Positions 1-6,200 of a DNA stretch of 7,504 bases are shown piece after piece; within the stretch, counting starts at the first letter, position 1; each line of letters opens with the position of its first letter. Both the position numbers and the translations under genes were made by a program. This DNA is from an uncultured Clostridia bacterium (lineage in GTDB: Bacteria > Bacillota > Clostridia > Oscillospirales > Acutalibacteraceae), in assembly GCA_947629295.1 (NCBI GenBank), contig CANRDH010000071.1, positions 1 to 7,504 of the forward strand. Reading direction: 5' to 3'. The notes under the pieces were generated by a model. It saw only the letters and a program-made list of their open reading frames with translations, was not told where the DNA came from and made no database searches.

Positions 1-87
1 TCTTTCAGAGCTGTATTCACGGAAATGAATATCACGGAATGTAAATGGCTTGCACATGATGGTCAACAGCCTGATAAAGAGCGATAA
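1..87 (+). CDS. C-terminal end of an unrecognised protein (5' part outside window)
   Basis: Frame 1 is open from the left edge to a TAA at 85-87 and gives 28 residues, starting SFRAVFTEMNITECKWL and ending in PDKER. The stretch is mixed hydrophobic/charged with no membrane segment and no motif that I recognise, so no function is proposed. The frame is supported only by being open to the edge, by plausible codon use, and by the hairpin at 149-189 that follows about 60 bases downstream, as expected for the end of a plus-strand transcript. It converges on the minus-strand gene at 247-417. Confidence 0.4.
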   Translation, partial: SFRAVFTEMNITECKWLAHDGQQPDKER

Positions 88-148
88 ATAAGCGTGATAT
101 TCAGATATGAATTTTAAATGTCGGCAGTGAAATACACAAAATATGCCC

Positions 149-189
149 CCCGACCGCAGCATAATCGTAAGGATTATACTACGGTCGGG
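149..189. terminator. Hairpin between convergent genes, possible bidirectional terminator
   Basis: CCCGACCG (149-156) pairs perfectly with CGGTCGGG (182-189). A second inner helix, ATAATC with GATTAT (161-166 with 172-177), is separated from it by a small internal loop and closed by a GTAAG loop. It lies between the plus-strand gene ending at 87 and the minus-strand gene ending at 247. The downstream tract on the plus side (TAATTTAGTTATTT) is only moderately T-rich, so the role as a terminator is inferred from stem strength and position. Confidence 0.6.
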
Positions 190-246
190 TAATTTAGTTA
201 TTTAAGTTTATGATAATTGAATTTCAACAGAAACAGGTGGTGATTA

Positions 247-417
247 TCATTCGGTGGAAATAAACTCACAGTCTGTGTTTATCATCATGAAGGCAGCGGG
301 ATCCTCGATATATTTCTCCATATTGCTTTTGAAGTTGTCAGTTCCTGTTTCAAGAATCTCATGAAATTTTGCGGGAAACTTAAATCCGTATGCATTTTCT
401 ATATCGGTATATTTAAT
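247..417 (-). CDS. Short SMI1/KNR4 (SUKH)-like protein, probably truncated, with apparent ATT start
   Basis: The protein from the ATT at 415-417 is 56 residues. Residues 5-22 (DIENAYGFKFPAKFHEIL) match the SUKH pattern of an amphipathic helix followed by G-(F/L)-x-(L/F)-P-x-x-(Y/F)-x-x-(L/I)-L. Residues 33-56 read MEKYIEDPAAFMMINTDCEF and then a few residues to TGA. SUKH domains are usually about 130 residues and many are immunity proteins against polymorphic toxins, so this covers only about the first 40%. The frame stays open upstream to a TTG at 493-495, giving 82 residues, but that TTG is the start of a TTGACA promoter hexamer and the extra 26 codons lie across the promoter, dyad and ribosome site. 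It is either a gene with a very rare start codon or a decayed remnant. Family assignment is by eye. Confidence 0.5.
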   Translation of the reverse strand: MKYTDIENAYGFKFPAKFHEILETGTDNFKSNMEKYIEDPAAFMMINTDCEFISTE

Positions 418-423
418 TTTCTT

Positions 424-431
424 TTCTCCTT
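424..431 (-). promoter_or_regulatory. Ribosome binding site that fixes the start of the SUKH-like gene
   Basis: On the minus strand the sequence reads AAGGAGAA, a near-perfect anti-16S match. Counting from AGGAG, the ATT at 415-417 lies 8 bases downstream and in frame. No ATG, GTG or TTG lies at a usable distance. This is the main evidence against starting the gene at the TTG at 493-495. Confidence 0.7.
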
Positions 432-447
432 GTGAAGCAATATCTAT

Positions 448-465
448 CGAGTTTATAATAACTCG
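448..465. promoter_or_regulatory. 18-bp dyad at the transcription start, candidate operator
   Basis: CGAGTT and AACTCG arms flank a 6-base centre (plus strand CGAGTTTATAATAACTCG). The element starts directly after the -10 hexamer at 466-471 and covers the expected start of transcription near 459. That position suits a repressor operator; alternatively it forms a small hairpin at the very 5' end of the mRNA. The repressor is unknown. Confidence 0.5.
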
Positions 466-495
466 ATTGTAGAACAATAAATATGAAGCTGTCAA
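466..495 (-). promoter_or_regulatory. Sigma-A type promoter of the SUKH-like gene
   Basis: On the minus strand there is TTGACA (490-495), an 18-base spacer and TACAAT (466-471). Transcription should start near 459, leaving a leader of about 40 bases before the ATT at 415-417, with the ribosome site at 424-431 in between. The order promoter, dyad, ribosome site, coding frame is coherent. Confidence 0.7.
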
Positions 496-552
496 TATAA
501 CCTATACTAAACAGTCGTATAAGTAAAACATTAATTGAAATACTGATTATAT

Positions 553-584
553 AAAAAAACTGCATTTGCAACACACAAACGCAG
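553..584 (-). terminator. Rho-independent terminator of the tRNA operon
   Basis: Read on the minus strand, CTGCGTTTG (576-584) pairs with CAAATGCAG (560-568), nine pairs with one G-U wobble and a 7-base loop. It is followed directly by seven T (553-559) and then ATATAA. It lies 9 bases beyond the 3' end of tRNA-Tyr, so it ends the Thr-Tyr transcript before the promoter at 466-495. Confidence 0.9.
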
Positions 585-592
585 ATAAAAAG

Positions 593-673
593 TGGGGGAG
601 GGCGGATTCGAACCACCGAAGCCGAAGCAACAGATTTACAGTCTGCCCCATTTGACCGCTCTGGAACTCCCCC
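593..673 (-). tRNA. tRNA-Tyr (anticodon GTA)
   Basis: The 81-base minus-strand gene folds as a class II tRNA. The acceptor stem is GGGGGAG/CTCCCCC (667-673 with 594-600) and the discriminator is A (593). The D stem has three pairs (CCA/TGG), as usual for class II Tyr. The anticodon stem is GCAGA/TCTGT with loop CTGTAAA, which gives GTA at 34-36. A long variable arm of about 12 bases contains GCTTCGGC, and the T arm is GGTGG/CCGCC with loop TTCGAAT. CCA is not encoded, since the discriminator is followed by CTTTTT, so the CCA-adding enzyme must complete it. It is the second gene of a two-tRNA operon, 9 bases downstream of tRNA-Thr. Confidence 0.97.
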
Positions 674-682
674 GAATATAAA

Positions 683-755
683 AGCTGGTGGACAGACTCG
701 AACTCCCGACCTGCTGATTACAAATCAGCTGCTCTACCAACTGAGCTACACCAGC
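683..755 (-). tRNA. tRNA-Thr (anticodon TGT)
   Basis: The 73-base minus-strand gene has acceptor stem GCTGGTG/CACCAGC (749-755 with 684-690), D stem GCTC/GAGC, and anticodon stem GCTGA/TCAGC with loop TTTGTAA, which gives TGT at 34-36. The variable loop is AGGTC, the T loop is TTCGAGT and the discriminator is T. CCA is not encoded (TTT follows). The T stem is imperfect: GGGAG faces CTGTC, leaving a G-G mismatch at 51:63 and a G-U wobble at 50:64. All other invariant positions look intact, so it is probably functional. It is the first tRNA after the promoter at 790-818. Confidence 0.95.
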
Positions 756-764
756 TTATTTGTT

Positions 765-783
765 GCCGCCGTTTTCCGACGGC
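765..783 (-). other. 5' leader hairpin of the tRNA precursor
   Basis: On the minus strand GCCGTC (778-783) pairs with GGCGGC (765-770) around the loop GGAAAAC. The hairpin begins at about the predicted transcription start (near 783) and lies 9 bases before the mature 5' end of tRNA-Thr. It would cap the precursor leader that RNase P removes. The role is inferred from position. Confidence 0.45.
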
Positions 784-789
784 TTTATT

Positions 790-837
790 ATAATACCATA
801 TCGACGCACATTTGTCAACACTTTTTTTTATTTTTTT
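790..837 (-). promoter_or_regulatory. Strong promoter of the tRNA operon with A-tract UP-like element
   Basis: On the minus strand there is TTGACA (813-818), a 17-base spacer and TATTAT (790-795), which merges into TATTATAAT. Directly upstream of the -35, positions 822-837 read almost only A on this strand, as in UP elements that bind the alpha subunit C-terminal domain and boost stable-RNA promoters. Transcription should begin near 783. Confidence 0.85.
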
Positions 838-909
838 AGATAAACAAATTTTGTTTAAACAGATATAAAATCTAAGAGAGATATATATATTAAAAAAAAT
901 CAGCCTTAC

Positions 910-938
910 TTGATATCTGTATGAGTTCAATGTATAAT
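910..938 (+). promoter_or_regulatory. Promoter of the structured RNA and HAD gene
   Basis: TTGATA (910-915), a 17-base spacer and a perfect TATAAT (933-938) predict a start near A945. This lies about 230 bases before the HAD start codon, which implies a long untranslated leader. It is divergent from the tRNA promoter; the roughly 90 bases between the two promoters are nearly pure A/T with tracts of up to eight A or T and hold no gene. Confidence 0.8.
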
Positions 939-944
939 ATAATT

Positions 945-1160
945 ATTCTGACTATGCAGGATATTTTAAAATGTTATGTGTTAGTTATAGGACGGCGGAT
1001 TTATCCTTGCTGCAGACATACTGCGTTAAGGTATGAAAACAGCATTGGTATAGAACAAAAAAACCGTGGGCACACGTGGATAGCTCGGACTGATGTACAG
1101 ACTTCTGTACCTGAACGAGAAACGCCCGCCTCGGCAAGGCGGAGGAGTATGTCACTGTAA
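945..1160 (+). ncRNA. Structured leader or noncoding RNA of unknown class upstream of the HAD gene
   Basis: The region between the promoter at 910-938 and the HAD ribosome site is far more G/C-rich and helix-rich than the flanking intergenic DNA. Visible helices are as follows. TGCTG 1008-1012 pairs with CAGCA 1040-1044 and encloses CATAC 1017-1021 with GTATG 1031-1035. GGGC 1068-1071 pairs with GCCC 1124-1127 and encloses CTCG 1084-1087 with CGAG 1116-1119, which encloses GTACAG 1095-1100 with CTGTAC 1105-1110 (ACTT loop). CCGCCT 1126-1131 pairs with AGGCGG 1137-1142. GACATACT 1015-1022 can also pair with AGTATGTC 1146-1153 over eight perfect pairs, which excludes the CATAC/GTATG helix. No terminator separates it from the HAD gene. 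I see no match to the TPP, FMN, SAM, cobalamin, purine, glycine, lysine or T-box cores. Its length of about 210 bases is close to that of the raiA RNA class, but I cannot confirm that link by eye. Confidence 0.6.
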
Positions 1161-1177
1161 AGCAAAGGGGAATTATA

Positions 1178-1834
1178 ATGGCTGATATCAAGGCGGCAAT
1201 TTTTGATTTTGACGGTACACTTGTAGATTCAATGTATGTGTGGGAAAAGGTCGATATGGAATTTCTTTCAAAAAGGGGAATACCTGTAACTGAGGAATAC
1301 ACAGATAATGTCAGGAGTATGTTTTTTGAAACTGCTGCTGCATATACAAAATCAGAATATAACCTGCCCGAAAGCGTCGATGAGATAATGCAAATATGGC
1401 TTGAAATGGCACACAAGGAATATGCGGAGAAAGTAAGGGCTAAAAAATATGCTCTGCAATATCTTAAGGCATTGAAGGTAAGTGGAATAATGCTTGGAAT
1501 GGCAACATCAAATAATCCATATCTGCTTATGCCGTGCCTTGAGAATAACGGAATAATAGGATTGTTTGACTGCATATGCTACACCTCAGAGGTGGGTATG
1601 AATAAAAGCAACCCGGATATATATGTATATACTGCCGAAAAGCTCGGCGTGCGTCCGGAAGAATGTGTTGTGTTTGAGGATATTATAGAGGGGATTAAAA
1701 GTGCAAAATCCGTCGGTATGAAGACTGTTGCCGTTTATGACAGCTCCAATGACGCATATATGGAGGAGATAAAAGCGTTTGCCGACAGGTTTATTACCGA
1801 TTACAGAGTTGTTTTAAGGGAAAACATGAAGTAA
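1178..1834 (+). CDS. HAD superfamily IA hydrolase, beta-phosphoglucomutase-like
   Basis: The protein has 218 residues, normal for the HAD IA / beta-phosphoglucomutase-like family of soluble Mg-dependent phosphatases and phosphomutases. Motif I is DFDGTLVDS at residues 10-18, with D10 the likely nucleophile and D12 the acid/base. Residues about 18-90 form the helical cap that sets substrate choice. Motif II is T110/S111 in MATSNN, motif III is K143 in NKSNPD, and motif IV is E167/D168 in VFEDIIEG, which with D10 and D12 binds Mg. The active site is complete. The ATG follows AAAGGGGAA by 5-7 bases. The gene appears to be transcribed from 910-938 through the long structured leader, so that RNA may control it. 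A hairpin overlaps its stop codon. Substrate cannot be told: sugar phosphates, phosphoglycolate or nucleotides are all possible in this family. Confidence 0.92.
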   Translation: MADIKAAIFDFDGTLVDSMYVWEKVDMEFLSKRGIPVTEEYTDNVRSMFFETAAAYTKSEYNLPESVDEIMQIWLEMAHKEYAEKVRAKKYALQYLKALKVSGIMLGMATSNNPYLLMPCLENNGIIGLFDCICYTSEVGMNKSNPDIYVYTAEKLGVRPEECVVFEDIIEGIKSAKSVGMKTVAVYDSSNDAYMEEIKAFADRFITDYRVVLRENMK

Positions 1835-1866
1835 TATATCATGTTTATGATGTATTACTTCATGTT
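1823..1866 (+). terminator. 20-bp hairpin overlapping the HAD stop codon
   Basis: Positions 1823-1842 pair with 1847-1866 over twenty pairs, with one T-G wobble (1837:1852) and a GTTT loop. The left arm includes the last three codons and the TAA at 1832-1834. The tract after it (CTTATACTATACTTT) is only partly T-rich, so it is either a weak intrinsic terminator or an mRNA 3' end protector. The next gene has its own promoter, which fits a transcript ending here. Confidence 0.6.
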
Positions 1867-1892
1867 CTTATACTATACTTTAAAAATACGTC

Positions 1893-1921
1893 TTGATTAT
1901 ATGCCAAAACAGGTATATAAT
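1893..1921 (+). promoter_or_regulatory. Promoter of the phosphoglycerate mutase-like gene
   Basis: TTGATT (1893-1898), a 17-base spacer and a perfect TATAAT (1916-1921) predict a start near 1928. That leaves a leader of about 38 bases with the ribosome site GGAAGGAAG at 1949-1957, 8 bases before the ATG at 1966. Confidence 0.8.
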
Positions 1922-1965
1922 TAATAGGCAGAAAAAAGTTATATTATTGGAAGGAAGTTTATTTT

Positions 1966-3180
1966 ATGAAGTATGCAGTTATTCTTTGTGACGGTATGGC
2001 TGACAGACCGGTTCCGGAGCTTGGAGGAAAAACACCTATGTCTGCTGCCTGTAAGCCGAATATGGAGGCTCTTGCCAAAAAAGGTGAGGTCGGACTTGTA
2101 AAAACAGTAGGGGACGGACTAAAGCCCGGAAGCGATGTTGCAAATCTTTCGGTTATAGGATATGACCCTAAGCTGTACTATACAGGACGTTCACCTCTTG
2201 AGGCGGCAAGTATCGGAATAGAGCTTAAGGATGATGATGTTACACTGAGATGCAACCTTGTAACACTTTCCGATGAGGAAAATTATGAGGACAGGACAAT
2301 GGTTGATTATTGTGCAGGAGATATATCCTCGGATGAGGCAGCCGTGCTCATTAAATATATTGACGAAAAGCTCGGAAATGACAAATTCAGATTTTATAAC
2401 GGCGTTAGCTACCGTCATTGTCTTGTGTGGGCAAAGGGAGAGCCTGACCCCGGTATCCTTACACCGCCGCATGATATAACGGGAAGAAAGATTACGGAAT
2501 ATATTCCGAAGGGTGATTATACTGCTGAGCTTTATGAACTGATGAAAAAAAGCTATGAGCTGCTTAAGGAACATCCGGTAAACCTAAAGAGAATATCAGA
2601 GGGTAAACGTCCCGCTAATTCAATATGGCTATGGGGCGAGGGAATGAAGCCAAGGCTTGACAGCTTTTATAAAAAATTCGGTATAAAAGGCTCGATGATA
2701 TCCGCAGTTGACCTGCTCAAGGGTATAGGCAAATGCGCAGAGATGTCCGTATGTAATGTTGAGGGTGCAACGGGCTATATAGATACCAATTTTGAGGGCA
2801 AGGCACAGGCTGCGATTGAGGAATTTAAAAAGGGACAGGATTTTGTCTATGTTCACATTGAAGCGCCTGATGAATGCGGACACCGTGCAGAGATAGAGAA
2901 TAAAAAGAAAAGCATTGAGCTTATTGACAAATATATAATTGGTCCCGTTGCAGAGTATTTGCGTGAATCGGGCGAGGATTTCAGCGTTATGATACTTCCC
3001 GATCATCCTACACCTATAGAGATTAAGACGCATACGAGCGACCCCGTGCCGTATCTTATTTATCGCAGTAACAATGAAAGAGACAGCGGTATTGAAATTT
3101 TTGACGAAGCAAATGCGGCAAAAACAGGTATATTCAAGGATCCGGGCTATATGCTCATGAATGATTTTCTTAAGAACTGA
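1966..3180 (+). CDS. apgM: Cofactor-independent phosphoglycerate mutase, archaeal (ApgM) type; possible homoserine kinase
   Basis: The protein has 404 residues, the usual size of the ApgM branch of the alkaline-phosphatase superfamily and shorter than bacterial GpmI at about 510. The N-terminus MKYAVILCDGMADRP carries metal ligand D9. GSDVANLSVIGYDP (residues 55-68) has the S56 that is phosphorylated in the catalytic cycle. YYTGRSPLEAASIGI (71-85) is family-typical. The second metal cluster is seen as HIEAPDECGH (D302, H306), PDHPTP (D346, H347) and THTSDP (H356). No signal peptide or membrane segment is present, so it should be cytoplasmic. Known activity of the family is interconversion of 3- and 2-phosphoglycerate with two metal ions. 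A bacterial subgroup has been proposed as an alternative homoserine kinase of threonine synthesis. No threonine genes lie nearby, so the choice stays open. It is monocistronic, with its own promoter and terminator. Confidence 0.88.
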   Translation: MKYAVILCDGMADRPVPELGGKTPMSAACKPNMEALAKKGEVGLVKTVGDGLKPGSDVANLSVIGYDPKLYYTGRSPLEAASIGIELKDDDVTLRCNLVTLSDEENYEDRTMVDYCAGDISSDEAAVLIKYIDEKLGNDKFRFYNGVSYRHCLVWAKGEPDPGILTPPHDITGRKITEYIPKGDYTAELYELMKKSYELLKEHPVNLKRISEGKRPANSIWLWGEGMKPRLDSFYKKFGIKGSMISAVDLLKGIGKCAEMSVCNVEGATGYIDTNFEGKAQAAIEEFKKGQDFVYVHIEAPDECGHRAEIENKKKSIELIDKYIIGPVAEYLRESGEDFSVMILPDHPTPIEIKTHTSDPVPYLIYRSNNERDSGIEIFDEANAAKTGIFKDPGYMLMNDFLKN

Positions 3181-3206
3181 TAAATAGAATAAGACAAAAT
3201 TATTAC

Positions 3207-3251
3207 AGCTCTGTCTGAAGCTTTTGGTAAGAAGCAAAAGACAGAGCTTTT
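3207..3251. terminator. Intrinsic terminator after apgM, shared with the convergent permease gene
   Basis: AGCTCTGTCT (3207-3216) pairs perfectly with AGACAGAGCT (3239-3248), and an inner GCTT/AAGC helix shortens the loop. On the plus strand it runs into TTTTAATAT, 27 bases after the apgM stop. On the minus strand it is followed by a less convincing GTAATAATTTTG. It lies between two converging genes and may serve both, more surely apgM. Confidence 0.8.
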
Positions 3252-3286
3252 AATATAAATACATATTTCAAATAAAATAATATAGA

Positions 3287-6200
3287 TTATTCTATTGATT
3301 TCAGAGATTCTACCATGCTTATCCTTTTCATCTTGAAATACATTACAAAATTAACGAGCAGTGAGAAAGCAAGAGTAAGTAAAAAGGCAATAATGTAGCT
3401 TATTAGCTTTACCTGTTGTGGGAACATAACCATATCCATCTGAATTGCCATAATGACAAACGAGGAAAGAAGTGTACCGAGAGGTAATCCGACTATCGCA
3501 CCGACAAGGGTAAGGATCATATTTTCCCTGTAAATATAATTAGCTGTTTCCATATTATAAAATCCGAGAACTTTTATTGTAGCAATTTCTCTTTCACGTT
3601 CGGAAATATTTATATTTGTGAGATTATATAGAACCACAACAGCCAGCAGTCCGGCACATACAATTAATACTAAAACTATCACGTTAAGCGAATCCAGAGT
3701 ACTAAGAATATTATCAACCTGCTCACTTATAAGAGAAACCGTAACAATGTCATCATTCTTCATCCAATCATTCGCAATTTCACGTCCGTCATTTTTATAT
3801 GATTCCTCAACCTGCGTATAAACAACATTGTATTCAGTTTCCTTACCGCTGAGCTTATTATAGAGCTTCGGAGTCATATACATATAATTGCCGGCATAAT
3901 TTTCAGTCAATGCTGATACTACAGAAGAATATGTTTTTTCATCAACAGAGAAAGATATCTTGTCCCCGACCTTTGCACCTATAACCTCAGCAAGCCTTTC
4001 ATTGATAACAACAGAATTATCATTCAAATCTATTTTTTTATGGTTGTTTCTATCCCGCAGAATAAACATTTTTTCAAAAGTTTTATCATTTTCAGCAATT
4101 ATAAGATTGAAGTTTATTTTTTGCTTTTTACCGAATTCTATCGATGTACTATGCTGTGAAACCAGAAGAATATCGGAAAATCTTTTATCATTGTGGAATT
4201 GTGAGATAAGGTAAGCCTTCTCGTCTGCTGTTCCGGATTCCGAAAGTGCATAAACCTGATCATACAAGGATATTTCCCCGAACTGTATGTCACCGATAAC
4301 TGTTATGGAATCTTTGAGTCCAAGACCGGCAAGAATAAGGGCGGTACAGCCTGCGACACCTATGACAGTCATAAGAAAGCGTGCCTTATATCTGAAAAGA
4401 TTTCTTGCCGTAACCTTAGAGGTAAAATTCATATGCTTCCATAAAAACGGAATATGCTCAAGTAAAATTCTCTTTCCGGGCTTGGGTGCTTTCGGGCGCA
4501 TCAGTGCGGCGGGCCGCAGCTTCAATTCACTGCAGCAGGCAATAATAGCGACAATGCAGGTGCAGAGAATTCCTGTCCCGGCAGAAAATGCAAAGCTTTC
4601 CCACGGAATTTTAAGTATCGTATCGGGGAGTATATACATCATCGAATATGTATCGATTATAATAAACGGAAGTGTAGACAGACCTGCGGCAGCACCGACT
4701 ATACTTCCTGATACGGCGGCAAGCGCGGCATAAATAAAATATTTTGACGCTATGGATATATTTGAATATCCCAAAGCCTTAAGAGTGCCTATTTCAGTTC
4801 GCCTTTCCTCAACCATTCTTGTCATGGTAGTAAGACATACAAGAGCCGCTACAAGAAGGAAGAAAACAGGGAAAACGGCAGCAACATAATCCACCCTTAA
4901 AGCGTCTTCCTCAAGTCCCGAATATCCGGGGTTTTCGTCCCTGTCATAAACATACCATTTTGCATCGTTGAGGGCATCTATTGCATCCTGAGCATCCTTG
5001 AGTTTTTTCTCTGCTTCCGACAGAGCAAATGCCGCTTCCGACTTTCCCGAGGCAAGCTTTTCCCTTGCCTCCTTAAGCTTCTTCATACCTTCGGCTTTCT
5101 GTGTTTCGAGCTCCTGCTTTCCAAGCTCGAGTTGTTTTTCAGCCTGTGAAATTTCAGTCTGTGCAGCCTGAAGCTCAAGAAGTCCGGAAGTCATGGCATT
5201 TTCATATTCAATTCTGCCGATATCAAGCTGACTTTCCGCATAATCAAGCTGGATCTGTGCTTCGGAGAGCTTCTGCGCACCCTCAGCCTTACTCGTCTGA
5301 AACTGATTTGTTGCGTCGTCAAGTTTTTTTCCTGCGTCTGTAAGCTGTTTTTCGCCGTCAGCAAGCTGTTTTGATGCTTCATCAAGCTGTTCGGAATATT
5401 CCTTCAGACTGGAATAATTCGTTTTAAGCTTATCATTTATCTGAGTAAGCTTATTTATCATACTGTATTCAATATCAAATACTCCCTCAAGCTTTGTTAT
5501 CAGTTCTTCAATATCCGATATGGCGGTATTACAGAAATTTATATAATACTTCAGCAAATCAGACAATACCGTAAGGTCATTTATCTCCAACGTATTGCTA
5601 AGCTCCGAATATCCATCGATCTTTGTTTTGTAATCGTTCAGATTTTTTATAATATTTTCAAGTGTTTGTTTCGTTTCAATATCTATATCGTATCTTTGTT
5701 CAAGCTCATTAATAATATTCTCAAGCTCTGTAATGGTGTCGTTCCCGATATTCATTGCGGCTTTTATAAGAGTCATCATGGTTTCGGCACGCGGTTTTGT
5801 TGAGCCGTAAAAAACACTGTACTGTTTATCATATTCGCTTTGTGCGGAATCAAGCTCAGCCTGTGCCTCGTCAATCTTTGTATCATATTCAAGCTTGGCT
5901 TTTGTATATGCTTCCTTACCGGTTGCATACTGATTTTGGGCGTCTGTAAGCTTGTTTTTTGCTTCGGTAATACCGTCGTTGTATTTTTTCTGTCCGTCCG
6001 CAAGCTCCGTTTTTCCCTGTTCAAGCTCCTTTTCACCGTCTTCAAGCTTTTTTTCGGCTTCCGTAAGCTTTTCGGATAGTTCAGCTTCTCCGTTATGCAA
6101 TTCCTTTGCGCCGTCTGCTATTTCCTTTTCTGATTCGTTTTTCTTATCATTATATTCTTTTTTAGCATCCGAAAGCTCCGTTTCGGCGTCCGCTAAGGTA

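Noticed and set aside
210..250. Inverted repeat ATGATAAT / ATTATCAT around the stop of the SUKH-like gene
   Set aside because: The stem is pure A/T with 8 pairs and a loop of over 20 bases, with no T tract after it; too weak to call a terminator next to the better hairpin at 149-189.
413..616. 67-codon minus-strand open frame
   Set aside because: It runs through the tRNA terminator and the 3' end of tRNA-Tyr, and overlaps the SUKH-like gene promoter in another frame.
1090..1122. Hammerhead-like core words CTGATG ... GAA
   Set aside because: The base after CTGATG is part of the GTACAG stem instead of the needed A, two extra bases precede GAA, and no stem III followed by a cleavage site fits.
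921..1160. 79-codon plus-strand open frame over the structured RNA
   Set aside because: Its ATG lies inside the spacer of the promoter at 910-938, so it is not on the transcript, and it has no ribosome site. The composition follows RNA helices, not codons.
1148..1160. Mini-frame ATG TCA CTG TAA after GGAGGAG, as a possible leader peptide
   Set aside because: The purine-rich stretch is only about 1-2 bases from the ATG, too close for initiation, and three codons carry no regulatory codon run.
1146..1172. GTCACTGTAAAG resembling part of a cobalamin riboswitch
   Set aside because: The upstream core (GGTG and CCCGC elements) and the downstream B12 box are missing, so the match is to a few bases only.
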